This document shows, piece by piece, positions 1 to 12,379 of a stretch of DNA of 64,000 nt; position 1 is the stretch's first letter, and the number at the start of each line of letters is the position of its first letter. This DNA comes from Hirsutella rhossiliensis (taxonomy: Eukaryota; Ascomycota; Sordariomycetes; Hypocreales; Ophiocordycipitaceae): contig NW_025408670.1 in the NCBI RefSeq assembly GCF_020360975.1, positions 2,294,001 to 2,358,000 of the forward strand, in the 5' to 3' direction. Both the position numbers and the translations under genes were made by a program. The notes below the pieces were generated by a model, which was given only the letters and a program-made list of their open reading frames with translations, was not told where the DNA came from and made no database searches.

Positions 1-2700
1 TAGTAAGGCTAATTCTTTAGCCTACTTCTTCTACGGTAATCGACTCGTCTATAAGACTTTCTACGTCCGCTATACCGCTCTCTTATCGAAGGTATCGCCA
101 CCGTCGGAAGACGTACTAATAGAGCACCGATACGTTTAGGTACCCCTAGGCGCTGCTATTCGTAAACTCGCTTAGGTACCCTAGAAGATAGGCAACGACC
201 TTAACTTACGATAGAGGCCGCTCCGTAAATATACGGTTCGCTACTCTTATAAGAAACTACCGCGTCTTATTTTTCGTACTATCGTCGTCGGCGACGGAAT
301 TACCTCTAGCATGCTCCCCGGTAGCCGGCTAGCCACCGCCTAAGAGAACGGGTAATAGTTCTGCCGCTACCGCGACGCGCTTCTACGTCGGGTCCTCTAC
401 CTTAGTCGCGTAATTCGTAATATAATAAACGAGGGCTATAGTCTTCCGCTACGTCGCTATAAAGGAGATATAGTAGTTATAGCGGAGCCCTATAGTATTA
501 GCCTTATTCTACCGATTTACTATAGGGTATGTCCTTCGAATCTAAAGCACGCCTTCTAGTATAAAGGCGGTTTTCTCGACTAACCTCTACGGCGCCCCGA
601 ACCGATAAAGGCCCCCTTTTGATCTCTTCTTACCTAGGGAATATTTAATAAAGGTCGGGCTATAGGTATAGATCTATATTACTCCGGCGTAGAAGTTAGC
701 TTCTTCGTTATATGCCCCCGAAAACTACTTAGGATTATTAATTATAGATAAAATATCGGACGTTACTATCGCTCCCCTTATACGATATAGTACCCTTCTT
801 AGTCTAGATCCTACTTACTAAGTTAGTCTAGTCCCTTATCGCTAACGGGAAGGTCTAGGCGGGCTAGTATCTCTACCTTATAGAAGATACTATCGATATA
901 TTAAACGATTCGCTCCCGGTACGCCGCCTAGTCCTCGCTATCGATATCGGTAACTATCGAACTTAGGTACGCGTTTCCGTGCAACTAGAGCAGCCTATAA
1001 ATATAAAGCGTACCTTATTTATTCGTTTCTATAGTACCGTAGTATTAGCTAATACGCCCGAATACCGATTCTTTTTCTACTTTTATATAATACTTAAAGA
1101 ATAACGTTATCTCCCTATAGAAAAAATTAGCTAAGCTTATTAAGTCCGTAATAGATAATTATATACGCTTAAATAATATATTAAGGCTTCGTAGGAACTC
1201 CTTAGCCGCCTTAGGCTCGCGTATATAGTACGCCGCTAGTTAGAGCTTTATAGGGTTCGTTATATCGTTTAGGTTAATCGTAAACTAAATAGTAGGCACG
1301 CCGTAACGGACGATAAGAGCCTGGATCTTATGCCGTATACTTAACCGGAGATCCCTCGAAAATATAATATATCGCGAATCGTCCGCTATAGCGACTTAAT
1401 ATAATATTAGCCCACGTCCGAAGGCTTATATTTCGAGATAATAGGAGGTCTTATGCCGCCGCCTCTACTCCGCGAATAGCGGCGGTACTCCGTCCCGGCT
1501 CTAAGCTAGCTTCTTCGACCCGCCGTGGGCCGCCGACGCCGAACGGTAGTAGCGTGGGAAACGTCTTCGCGAAGAACGAGGTTTTAAACCTATCGGCATA
1601 GTCGTCCCCCCGGCGAACGTGGATATACGGCTCCGAGCTATTAATATATCCTCGCCGACCCTCCGTCGAGGATCTTACCTACGTTCTCGGGCCCCTATAG
1701 CTGTTTCTAGTACCTTTACCGACGGCGTCGCAGGCAAACCGCAATTTATCGACGTCTGTAATATCTAGCGGTCTATCTAGTGCGAACATTCTAGATAAGG
1801 TAACCTCGTTAATCGGTTTCACCGTCTAGTCGGGCTTAGCGTCGCTTTTATGCTAAGACTCGTATACCTCGTTCTCCCCTCGTCTATCGGTATCGCATCT
1901 AGGCGAGTCTTCTCCTTAATAGAGCGCAGTAAGGATCTCCTCGATCTCCACCGACCCCTCGTCGTCTACTCCCAGTTCCGTTAGCGGCACGACTTACGCC
2001 GTTCGTGTCTTCTCCCACGCGGTCGGCTCGTTCCGCTTTATGCGATCGTACACCAACGACGGCACCCTATACGGCGGTGCCCCCTAGCTTTCTATCTCTA
2101 GCACGTCGATCTCGATCTTAGCATAGTATAGGTTGTTCTTCATTAGCCAGACAAGCGCCCTCTCGATAACTCGACGCCTTACCGATAGGAGGCTTAAAAG
2201 GTCGCTCGGTCCTAACTTTTCCGAACCCTGCTACGAGACGTGAATCTCGTCCATGACTCGCACAAGCGGATGGGGGAGCACTTTGGTCGCCAGCTCCTGT
2301 ACATTATTCGGGAACACCGTGATATGGCCCTTTACGTGCCTCGGATACCTCACACTCTGCCCCTGGCCACCCGGAATGCTATAACTCGTGACGAACCCGT
2401 AACACGAGTTTAGCGAGATAAGCTTCTCTTCGACCGGCATCAGTCCCTTAAGCTCATCGGGGAACATGTGCTGAGCCCCAAGCGTTCTCCCTAGGCCCAT
2501 TGCCTCGATGGACGACTCCCACTGCGTCCCGCCTATTGTTTCCTTTACCGGCATTATCGTCGACACAGGCCACTCCTTGCTGCGGCGGGACTTGCTGCCG
2601 GGTCTAGACGCCGCCAAATTTAGTTGTTGCGCCTTCGTCCGCCTTTCTACCTACGTCGCCGCCGGGATGCCTAATAGGATCCCCTTCAAGGGCTTCCACC
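1..2700 (-). mobile_element. RIP-damaged Helitron, N-terminal part of Rep/helicase protein (partial)
   Basis: Minus-strand reading gives a recognisable fungal Helitron protein whose 5' end lies near 2.7 kb and whose C-terminal part is beyond the left edge. From N to C: a DUF6570-like segment (2231-2617); a segment containing RVIERALVWLMKNNLYYAKI, then a stop before GAPPYRVPS (about 2050-2200); and the Helitron_like_N signature FFAKTFPTLLPFGVGGP (about 1520-1580), followed by a frame resembling the 'slexWaxlll..y..RF' block (about 1390-1450). Stops between these blocks are TAA or TAG where Gln or Trp would be expected, so damage is by transitions and not by indels. Helitrons move by rolling-circle replication using a HUH nuclease and a 5'-3' helicase; neither catalytic part is visible here because the window ends. 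Helitron 5'-TC and 3'-CTRR termini were not located. Confidence 0.85.
2231..2617 (-). pseudogene. Open fragment of the Helitron protein (DUF6570-like)
   Basis: A 128-residue open stretch containing the pattern PDELKGLMPVEEKLISL, then GGQGQ and KGHITVFPNNV. This matches the 'P.eL..Lt.vEE.LIa......GgQ....GHv..fp.d' block found near the N-terminus of Helitron replication-helicases. The frame stays readable upstream of the TTG at 2615-2617 until a TAG near 2660, and continues past its own TAG into the next Helitron block. So this is not a separate gene: both ends are mutated codons of a longer protein. CpA and TpG are common here, unlike the flanks. Confidence 0.8.
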
Positions 2701-3384
2701 CCTTCGTCGTCTTCCCTATTCGCGCTAACCCCTGGGCCACCTTGTGCAAGAAGATGGCCGAGAGGCGGGTCTCTCAATTAAGTTGCCAGCACAGCGCAGC
2801 GAGTGTATTGCTCTCCTTGAAGCCTGAACTCATCTGGCTGGATCAAGGCCTCCGGATCGCGACGACTGTTGATCGATTCCGGAGCGAGAATAACATCATC
2901 TGACCTAGGAGGTTTATTAGACGCGCTAGTAAAGAAGTGGGTGATTGTCGATGCGGCTATTTAGAACGTTGACTAAGTTAAGGTTACGGTAGTTACTTTG
3001 TTAGTTAAATAGAAATATCGGATTCCTACTACTACTTATACCTATAGTCGGTTATATCTCCTATCTTATAACTTTCTATGTTTAGTGGTTCCTACTGCTC
3101 GTTATAAGCACGCTATATTCTAATTAATACCTAGTTATTATTATAGCCCTAAAACGAAAAGTAGCGTTAAGACTTTCTTCTTTCTTAATTAAGCATAGTT
3201 TATTAGAGCTCTAGGAGCCTCTAGACCTCTCGATCTAGTCTAGTCTAAATTTTTAAAACTATAAATCTAGTCTAGCTAAATCTAGTTTAGCTAAATATAC
3301 TTTAATATTAGTCTAGTTTAATAAGATTACTACTTATAGTAGCTAACTAGCGTTATTAATATTAACTATACCCTATAGTAAATT
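2701..3384. other. No gene recognised; boundary between spared and RIP-mutated DNA
   Basis: Up to about 2940 the DNA keeps normal CpA and TpG; beyond that it becomes TpA-rich and fully RIP-like. It presumably covers the start or upstream part of the Helitron protein. At 3220-3320 there is a low-complexity stretch with repeated tctagtctag and tctagcta. Nothing coding is recognised. Confidence 0.5.
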
Positions 3385-5289
3385 CTTTTTATATTATTAC
3401 TTATATATAGCCTCTAAGGCTATAGCGAGGCTAATAGGGGCCTAGACTCCTATTAGGAGTCCTAGCTAGCTATAAAGCTTAGGGGCTTATAACTAATTAG
3501 GAAAAGGGTAGCTATAAAGGTAAAGATAAAGGAAAGGTTAGTTTAGTTTCTCCCGCGCTATATTTCCCCCCTTTAAGGGCCTTAGGGCCCCTAGGTTACT
3601 CCTTTTTAAGCTACTTAGCTATTCCTATCTCTATTTTACCTAAGAAGGTTAGAAGGGCTTCCTTTCCTTCCTTAGAGCTATAGAGAAATAGTAAGCTAGG
3701 GGGCCTCCTTTTACCTTATAAAAATCTAATAAAGGACCTCTCTTTCCCTCTTATAGTTTAGGTACCTTAGAATAAGGTGCTTAGCTATATACCTTCCTTA
3801 GCTATAGTAGTAGTCGTCTCGGTCTACCTTATTAGTCCTTTTTAAGAAAGAAAATAAAAAGCTAGCTTTAAAAAGAAGCTAGTAAAAAGCTAAAAGGGTC
3901 GGCCTAGGCCTCCTTATAAGGTCCTTATCTAAGCTAAAAGCTAGGCAAGGGGTCTTTCGAATAGATATATAGTGCTTACCTAAGCCCTTAGCCCTAAGAC
4001 CTTTAGCTGCCTTAGTAGCTTAGAGGCCCTTTTAATAGTCCTTAGTAGCTTACTAGACCTTTCTTTATAAGTAGCTAATAGAAACTAAAAGGGTCCCTTA
4101 AGTAAGGGCCCTTAAGCCCCTCTTAGCTAGCTAGGCTAGCTTATTACTAAAGATCCTAAAGGTAGCTAAGGCACTAGTATAACTATATATTATAAAAGGC
4201 TTCTAAGCTAAATAGGAGCCTTTTAATATATATAGCTAGGTCTAAGAAACCTATAACCTTCCTTATAATAGCTTAGCTATCTATAAAGTTATAAGCCTTT
4301 ATAAGGGGGTTAAGGGGGCTAAGCCTTAAGGGCTAGGGCCTCTTAGCTAAGTCTTTTAGGACCTATAGTATTATAAATAGCTCTATATTAGCTACTTTAA
4401 TTAAGGGCCCTAGGTTCTTATAGTACGCTTTAATAGGCCTATTTTATAGGCTTATTTTATAAAAGAAGTAAGCGTTAGTCTATATAAGGGACCCCTTAAA
4501 GTACGCCTTAAAGCCGTTAGTATAAAAGGCTAAGGGCTATAACCTAAAGTCTTCTAGGCTAGCTAGGCTAACTAAGAGGTATTAATACTACTTTTTAGCT
4601 AAGGGCTTAAGGGCCTTTATTATTATAATAAAGGCCTAAGGCTCTAGGGCTTATAAGGGCTCCTAGCTAGCTTTCCTTCTTTCTAAGTTATAATTAGGTT
4701 TTATAATAGCTACTAAGCCTATAAGGAGGTAGAAGAGCTATATATAAAGCTTAATATAGCTTAAGGCCCTTAAGTTAGAGCCCGAGCTAGTAAGGTTATC
4801 TTATATAGCTAGGTTATAAGCTTACCTTATAAGGTAACTAAGTAAGAAGTATAAGGTTTAAACGGTATAAGAAAAGTATAACTTTTTAAATTATACCTTT
4901 AGTAGTAGTAGGGCCGCTTTAGCTTTTAAAGCCTTAATAAGGGATCCTTTAAAGGCCCTTAAAACCTTTAAAAGAGCTTAGTTTTAAAGGATTTAAAAAG
5001 GCTTTATAAGGCTCTTAGGGGTCTTAGGCCTCTTATACTAAAGCTAAGCTCTATAGTTTATTATAGAAGGTATATAAGCTTAGTAGCGCTACTAAAAAGC
5101 TCTAAATAATAGGCCTTTTTATATAAAGGTTAGGTAAGATAGCCCTTTAAAAGTAGCTTATATAAAAGCTACCTTCTTTTTAATATATTATTTAAATAGG
5201 AGCCTAGAATTAATAAAGACCCCTAGCTACTATACTAAGGGCTTTACCTTTAAAATCAAGCCTCTTACTATTATACCCTTTAAAATAAG

Positions 5290-5530
5290 TTACCTTTACC
5301 TACTAAAGTAAATAAGTTCTATCTTAAAGAGGTTAAAGTAAACCTCTTAGTCCTTAGCTTATTTAAATAAGTTAGTAGCTATTACTTCTAGCTATTAAAC
5401 GTTCTTCTTAGCTAAGGTTAACGTTATAGAGATACTAAAGTTATTTATATAAGATAGCTAGTACCTCTTAGCCGCTAGTATCCCCCTTATATATAAGAGG
5501 AATAAAATAAGGCTAATAAAGGACTCTTAA
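5290..5530 (-). pseudogene. Reverse transcriptase catalytic block of LINE-1
   Basis: Minus-strand reading around 5440-5451 gives LSYINNFSISITL, one or two RIP steps from the YVDD box of non-LTR reverse transcriptases. It is followed by AKKNV, two stops, LEVIATNLFK, a stop, AKD, a stop and VYFNLFKIELIYFSR (5299-5340). This is the 'LekWa...gl.fn..KtEliHFsr' block that follows the YxDD box in LINEs. The stops sit where Trp and Gln are expected. The enzyme would perform target-primed reverse transcription, but this copy cannot encode protein. Confidence 0.8.
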
Positions 5531-6779
5531 AGCACTCTTATTCTTAGGTCTATAAAGGGCTAGACTTACCCTTTAAAGGCTAGCTAGATCTTCCTTTTAA
5601 AAAGGAAGAAGTCTACCTAGCTTATAAGGGCCTTAAGGAGGTTTAATTCCCTTAGGACCCTTATAAGCTATTCTTTTAATATAAAATTAAAGGCGCCCTT
5701 TATATTTAATAAGAGGGTACTAGTAATAGCCTTCTTATTAAACTCTTACTTCTTTTAAATATAGTATAAAAGGAGGAAGGCTATATTTATAGCTAACTAA
5801 TATTTTAATCCCCTTAGCTATATAGGGTTTAAAAGCCTAGCTATATTAGCTAAATAGGTTAGCTAAGTAATATAAAGCTTTTTAAGGACCTTTCCTAAGT
5901 AGTTAAGTAGACTTTTAACCTTATAGGCCTTAAGGATAGTATAGTCTAGCTTATTATACTTAGGAAGTATAATTCTTATAGCTTCTTTTTATATCTTAAG
6001 GTAGTATCCTTAGTTAAATAGGGCTTTATAAGCCCTATTATAGACTATAAGGATAGACTTATATATATATTAGATAGGGAGGAAGCTAAGGGAGTCTAAG
6101 CTAAGGGCTTTCTTATTAAAAGAGCTAGAAATAACCCTTTTAATCTTAGGGTCCTTTAGCTCTAGCTAGTCCTACTTAGCTATACTCCTATTACTTATAT
6201 AGCTTAAAGGCTCTTCTTTTTCTAGGCTTTAAGGGGGGCTAAGAGAGGGGGCTAAGGCTAAGGTCTAAGGTTAGAAAAAGGGTTATAAGGAAGGCCTTAT
6301 ATTTTTCTATAAAGGTATTAGCTTTTACCTCTATCCTTATTTTTATATATAAGATACTAAGATTAATAAGGTTAGCTTTAGCCTTAGTATAAGAACAGGC
6401 TATAAAGATCTTCTTTCTTATTACTTTTATTAAGAAGCCCCCTTAGTATTACTTTTTAATAGCCTTAATAGTATACTTAAAGCTATCTTAGGCCTTTATA
6501 AAGCTCCTTTAGCTTTCTTTATCTTAAGCTAGCTTATATACCCGTTAAGCTAAGCTAAGGGCTTTTTAAAAGTAAGTTAGCTTATTAGTCTACTAAGGCT
6601 TAGATCCTTTATAGGGCCTCTTTTTTAGTATTACTATATTTAAGGCCTTTATAAGGGTTTTTATTAAAAGGGAAGCTATCCTTTTTAAGTTATTTATTTT
6701 TATAGCCCTCTCTATAGCTATAAAAAGGTTTTATTCCTTTTTAGCTAAGTATTTTAAAAAGGCCTTTTAATTTACTTTC

Positions 6780-6993
6780 TATAATAAGTCGGCCTTATAA
6801 AGGGTAAAGTAGTAATAATACTAGTATTTATTATTATAGGGCAGCTATTTAATTAAACTACTATATTATAATAGTAGTAAAGGGTAAAAGAAGATAAATT
6901 AACTAAGCTACTTAGCTAGTTAATTAACTATACTTATTAATAGTTAGATATATAAGTATAGCTTACGCGTATAGTATAGCCTAGCCTATAATA
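6780..6993. repeat. Left LTR of the 592-bp miniature element
   Basis: Starts tataataagtcggcc and ends cctataata. It pairs with the right repeat over its whole length, with scattered RIP-type transitions. Preceded by TSD ctttc. Confidence 0.85.
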
Positions 6994-7156
6994 CTACCTC
7001 CCTTCCCTTACTTCTTTAAGTAGGGCCCCTACCTCTTAAAGTAAGGGCCTATAAATAGGTCGTCTCTCCTAAGTAGGTCCTATAAGCTTAGGCTATCGCT
7101 TATTAGTACTATAAATACGTCTTAAATCTAAGACCTTTTATTATAGCTTAGTTAAC

Positions 7157-7371
7157 TATAATAAGTTAGCTTTATAAGGGCTAAAGTAATAGTTATACTA
7201 TTATTTACTATTATAAGGTAGCTATTTAATTAAACTACTATATTATAATAATAGTAAAAAGGTAAAAAAAGATAAATTAACTAAGCTACCTAGCTAGTTA
7301 ATTAACTATACTTATTAATAGTTAGATATATAAGTATAGCTTAAGTATATAGTATAGCCTAGCCTATAATA
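7157..7371. repeat. Right LTR of the 592-bp miniature element
   Basis: Starts tataataagttagc and ends cctataata, followed directly by TSD ctttc. 215 bp. Confidence 0.85.
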
Positions 7372-7948
7372 CTTTCCTATAGTTATAAGTAGTAGGCCTA
7401 GCTAGTAAGGGCTTATTTAGGCCCCTTAAGCTAGCTTTAAAAGCTATAGGCTTATAGTTTAAGCTTATAGCCTTTAAGAAGTAAAAGTTAGCTTAGGTTA
7501 GCTATTTAAAGGAGCTATAAAAAGTAAGGTCTATAACTAAGGCCCCTTTTAAGCCTTTCCTTTAATAAGGTCCTTTTATAGCTACCTTAAGGTCTATTAA
7601 TAAAAAAGCTTTATAGTAGTTAAGCTAGCTAATAAAGGTTTTTACCTTATATGCCTTAAAGGGTTTTATAAAGGGTTTTAATAAAGGTAGTATAAGTTAA
7701 AGTCCCTTATTAATAAGAAGGGCTATTATAAGAGTTAGGCTATTAATAATAGCCTTTTTATTATAAGGAGCCCTTACTAGCCTTAGCTAGCTAAGGCCCC
7801 TTTAACCTCTTTTTTATTATATAAGTTAATAAAGGTAAATAGCTTAATAGCTTTTACTCTTATAGCTTATATATTAAGGTTATAAAAGAAGTTAAAGCTA
7901 AGGCTAGCTTTTATTTAAGCTTCCTTTCTCTTATAAGCTATAACCTTA

Positions 7949-8513
7949 TAAGGAACGGTGTTCCTACTATAAATAAAGTAGCTATAATATACTCTCCCGA
8001 TTATATAAGCTAATAAGTAGTATATTAATTATTAATAAAATCTTATTCTATAAAGTAAGAATCGCTCGCTATTTTATATATTATTATACATTAAACGGCC
8101 TACCGGTTATCGTATAATCGGGAATTAAAGGAATAGAGCTAGCTTAGAATGCTAGCTAAGACCTCTTAAGAATACCGGTATAACTAACCTCCTTTAAATA
8201 CGAATATTAGTAGAACTAAGACACTTCTAGATTTACTTAAGGTATCACGGAATTTCCTAGTCTTAAGGCTATATAGCAGCCTAAATCTAGTCTTAAAAGG
8301 TTCTTCTATTTAGCTATAATTATCTATATAAGATAGTATATCCGCTAGTAAATAGATAGAGAATTATTAACTTTAATACCTCTTCTATATACTAATATAT
8401 TACTAATAAATTCTATTAAAAATCCTACCTTATACTCCTTCTTCCCCTTTATTACGTAGTCTTATATAACTCCTTAATTTCCTAAAATTCCGCTTTTACT
8501 TATATACCTTAAG
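7949..8513 (+). mobile_element. hAT-like MITE, copy 1 (565 bp), inserted in LINE-1
   Basis: One of three copies of a 563-565 bp non-coding repeat (others at 21377-21939 and, inverted, 56682-57246). It begins taaggaacggtgttcc and ends tatataccttaag. The insertion point is defined by comparison with LINE-2 near 12965. The flanking 8-bp duplication is decayed (taacctta / aaacctat), but copy 3 has a perfect one. An 8-bp duplication and ends of CAAGG type fit hAT transposons. There is no transposase, so it depended on an autonomous relative not seen here. Confidence 0.75.
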
Positions 8514-10879
8514 AAACCTATAGCCTTTTAATAAGTTTAAGAAAGTTAGTAAAAAGGATAAAGGTTATAATATTATAGGCTAAATACTATATAAGGATAT
8601 AGCTATTATTAATCTTATAAAGGTAAGGCTCTTATAATAAGATAAGGTCTACTTTTATTTTTAAGGCTTACTTTAAGATTAATAAGTTAGCTATTTCTTA
8701 CTTATTATAATATACTATATAATATTAATAGAGTTATAGTTAAGCTTAAGGGGCTTAAAGGGCTTTAAGGGCCCTATAAGTATAAGAGGGCTAAGGCTAT
8801 TAAGTATTAGTTATTCCCTTATAAACTTTATATTATACCTTATTAGTTATAAGGTGCTCTCTTTTATAGTTATAGTATTAAACCTTAAAGTAAGAGTAGC
8901 CTTAACTAGCTTTATAACTAAGGTAGTTATAGTCCTTAGTTAAGTACTTTTTTAAGTAAAAGGTATACTTAATAAGCTATTAATAGGTTTAAGGGGTTTT
9001 CCTTTTTATATTATTACTTATATATAGCTTTTAAGGCTATAGTAAGGCTAAGAAGGGCCTAGGCCCTTATTAGTAGTCCTAGCTAGCTATAAAGCTTAGG
9101 GGCTTATAACTAATTAAGGAAAAGGTAGCTATAAAGGTAAATAATAAAGGAAAGGTTAGTTTAGTTCTTCTTACGCGGTAATTTTCCCTTTTAAGGGCCC
9201 TAGGGCCCTTAGGTTACTCCTTTTTAAGCTACTTAGCTATTCCTATCTCTATTTTAGCTAAGAAGGTTAAAAGGGCTTCTCTTCCTTTCTTAGAGCTATA
9301 AAGAATAAGTAGGCTAAGGGCCCCTTTCTATCTCTTAGAGGTTTAGTAAAGGACCTCTCTTTCCCTCCTATAGTTTAGGTACCTTAAAATAAGGTGCTTA
9401 GCTATATACCTTCCTTAGCTATAGTAGTAGTTATCTTAGTCTACCTTATTAGTCCTTTTTAAGAAGGAAAATAAAAAGCTAGCCTTAAAGAGGAGCTAGT
9501 AAAAGGCTAAGAGGGTTAGCCTAGGCCTCCTTATAAGGTCCTTTTCTAAGCTAAGGGCTAAGAAAGGGGTCTTTTGAATAAATATATAGTACTTACCTAG
9601 GCCCTTAGCCCTAAGGCCTTTAGCCGCCTTAGTAGCTTAGAGTCCCTTTTAATAGTCCTTAGTAGCTTACTAGACCTTTCTTTATAAGTAGCTAATAGAG
9701 ACTAAGGGGGTCCCTTAAGTAAGGGCCCTTAAGCCTCTTTTAGCTAGCTAGTTAGCTAGCTTATTACTAACGATCCTTAGGTAGCTAGGGCACTAGTATA
9801 GCTATACGTTATAAAAGGCTTTTAAGCTAAATAAGAGCCTTTTAATATATATAGCTAGGTCTAAGAAACTTATAACCTTCTTTATAGTAGCTTAGCTATT
9901 TATAAAGATATAGGTATCTATAAGGGGGTTAAGAGGGCTAAGCTTTAAGGGCTAAGGCCTCTTAGCTAAGTCCTCTAAGACCCTTAGTATTATAAATAGC
10001 TCTATATTAGCTACTTCGATTAAGGGCCTAAGGTTCTTATAGTATACCTTAATAGGCTTATTTTCTAAGCTTATTTTATAAAAGAAGTAAGCGTTAGTCT
10101 TTATATAGGACCCTTTAAAGTACCCTTTAAAGTTATTAATATAAAAAGCTAAGGGCTATAACTTAAAGTCTTCTAAGCTAGCTAGGCTAGCTAAGAAGTA
10201 TTAGTATTACTTCTTAGCTAAGGGCTTAAGGGCCTTTATTACTATAATAAAGGCCTTAGGCTCTAGGGCCTATAAGGGCTCCTAGCTAGCTTTCCTTCTT
10301 TCTAAGTTATAATAAGGTCCTATAAAGGCTACTAAGCCTTTAAGGAGGTAAAAGAGCTATATATATAGCTTAATATAGCTTAAGGCCCTTAAGTTAAAGC
10401 TTAAGTTAGCGAGGTTATCCTATATAGCTAAGTTATAAGCTTACTTTATAGGGTAACTAGGTAAAAAGTAAAGGGTCTAAATAGTATAAAAAAAGCATGC
10501 CCTTTTAAATTATACTTTTAGTAGTAGTAAGGCCGCTTTAGCTTTTAAACCCTTAATTAAGGATCCTTTAAAGGCCCTTAAGACCTTTAAAAGAGCCTAG
10601 TTTTATAGCCTTTAAAAAGGCTTTATAAGGCTCTTAGGGGTCTTAGGCCCCTTATATTAAAGTTAGGCCCTATAGTTTATTATAGAGGTTATATAAGCTT
10701 AGTAGAGCTATTTAAAGGCTTTATATAATAGGCCTTTTTATATAGAGGTTAAGTAAGATAGTCCTTTAAAGGCAGCTTATATAAAGGCTACCTTCTTTTT
10801 AATATATTATTTAAATAGGAGCTTAGAATTAAAGAAGACCCCTAGCTATTATATTAAGAGCTTTACCTTAAAAAATAAG

Positions 10880-11130
10880 CCTCTTACTATTATACCCTTT
10901 AAAATAAGCTACTATTACCTATTAAAGTAAATAAGTTTTATCTTTAAGGGGTTAAAGTAGACCCCTTAGTTTTTAGCTTATTTAAATAAGTTAATAGCTA
11001 TTACTTCTAGCTATTAAACGTTTTTCTTAGCTAAGGTCGATATTATAAAGATACTAAAGTTATCTATATAAGATAGCTAGTATCCCTTAGCTACTAGTAT
11101 CCCCTTTATATATAAGAGGAATAAAATAAA
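10880..11130 (-). pseudogene. Reverse transcriptase catalytic block of LINE-2
   Basis: The minus-strand codons at 11059-11070 read YIDN, a decayed YVDD box, less altered than the YINN of LINE-1. Downstream blocks match those of LINE-1. The copy is broken by many TAA and TAG codons. Assigned to the LINE reverse transcriptases of the Tad clade by this box, the KxELIxF-type block and the linked ORF1 and endonuclease. Confidence 0.78.
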
Positions 11131-12379
11131 GCTAATAAGAGACCCTTAAAGCACTCTTATTACTAGGTCTATAAGGGGCTAGACTTACCTTTTAAAGGCT
11201 AGCTAGATCTTCCTTTTAGTAAGGAAGTAGTCTACCTAGCTTATAAGGGCCTTAAGGAGGTTTAATTCCCTTAAGAACCTTATAAGCTATTCCTTTAATA
11301 TAAAATTAAAGGCGCCCTTTATATTTAATAAAAAGGTACTAATAATAGCCTTCTTATTAAACTCTTACTTCTTTTAGATATAGTATAAAAGGAGGAAGGC
11401 TATATCTATAGCTAACCGCTATTTCTATCCCCTTAGCTATATAGGGTTTAAAAGCCTAGCTATATTAGCTAAATAGCTTAGCTAGGTAATATATAGCTTT
11501 TTAAAGACCTTTCCTAAGTAGTTAAGTAAACTTATAACCTTATAGGCCTTAAGGATAATATAGTCTAGCTTATTTTACTTAGGAAGTATAATTCTTATAG
11601 CTTTCTTCTATACCTTAAGGTAGTATCCTTAGTTAAAAAAAGCTTTATAGGCTATATTAAAGACTATAAGGATAGCCTTATATATATATTAAATACGGAG
11701 GAAGCTAAGGGAGTTTAGGCTAAGGGCTTTCTTTTTAAAAGAGCTAAAAATAGCCCTTTTAATCTTAGGGTCCTTTAGCTTTAGCTAGTATTACTTAACT
11801 ATACCCTTATTACTTATATAGCTTAAGGGCTCTTCTTTTTCTAGGCTTTAAGGGGGCTTAAAAGGAGGGCTAGGGCTAGGGTCTAAGGTTAGAAAAAGGG
11901 TTATTAAGAAAGCCTTATATTTTTCTATAAAAGTATTAGCTTTTACCTTTATCCCTTCTTTTATATATAAGATACTAAGAAGGGTAGGGTTAGCTTTAGC
12001 CTTAGTATAGAAAAAGGCTATAAAGATATCCTTTCTTATTACTTTTATTAAGAAGCTCTCTTAGTATTACTTTTTAAATAGCTTTAATAGTATACTTAAA
12101 GCTATTTCAGGCCTTTATAAAGCTCTTCTAGCTTACCTTATCCTAGGCTAGCTTATAAGCTTATTAAGCTAGGCTTAGGGCTTTCTAAAAGTAAGTTAGC
12201 TTATTAGTTTACTAAGGCTTAGATCCCTTATAAGGCCTCTTTTTTAGTATTACTATATTTAAGGCCTTTATAAAGGTTCTTATTAAAAGGGAAGCTATCC
12301 CTTTTAAGTCGTTTTTTTATAGCCCTCTTTATAACTATAAGGAGGTCTTATTCCTTCTTAGCTAAGTATTTTAAAAATA

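Larger units (their letters stand above)
6780..7371. mobile_element. Miniature LTR element (TRIM-like), 592 bp, inserted in LINE-1
   Basis: Two direct repeats of 214 and 215 bp flank a 163-bp interior. The host is interrupted relative to LINE-2, and the insertion is bordered by a perfect 5-bp target duplication, ctttc, at 6775-6779 and 7372-7376. LINE-2 has the uninterrupted site once at about 12390-12396. The repeats begin tataataag and end cctataata, consistent with TG...CA ends after CpA/TpG loss. The interior has no coding capacity, so the element was non-autonomous. No resemblance to the LTRs of the other elements in the window was noticed. Confidence 0.85.
3385..8996 (-). mobile_element. 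LINE-1: Tad-type non-LTR retrotransposon, RIP-dead, 5'-truncated
   Basis: The element lies on the minus strand with its 3' end at 3385. It aligns throughout with LINE-2 (9002-14066). After removal of two younger insertions (6780-7371 plus its 5-bp TSD, 7949-8513 plus its 8-bp TSD) it is about 4.44 kb, the same length as the matching part of LINE-2. Recognisable pieces are an endonuclease region (about 7.4-8.5 kb) and a reverse transcriptase with a YVDD-type box (read as YINN) at 5440-5451. The 5' end at about 8996 falls inside what is ORF1/ORF2 sequence in LINE-2 and abuts the 3' end of that element. 5' truncation is normal for LINEs. Every frame is full of TAA and TAG. Confidence 0.8.

Noticed and set aside
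2508..2903. Plus-strand open frame of 131 codons
   Set aside because: It overlaps the Helitron protein frame on the minus strand, which has family-specific motifs. This one has none and is open because the segment escaped RIP.
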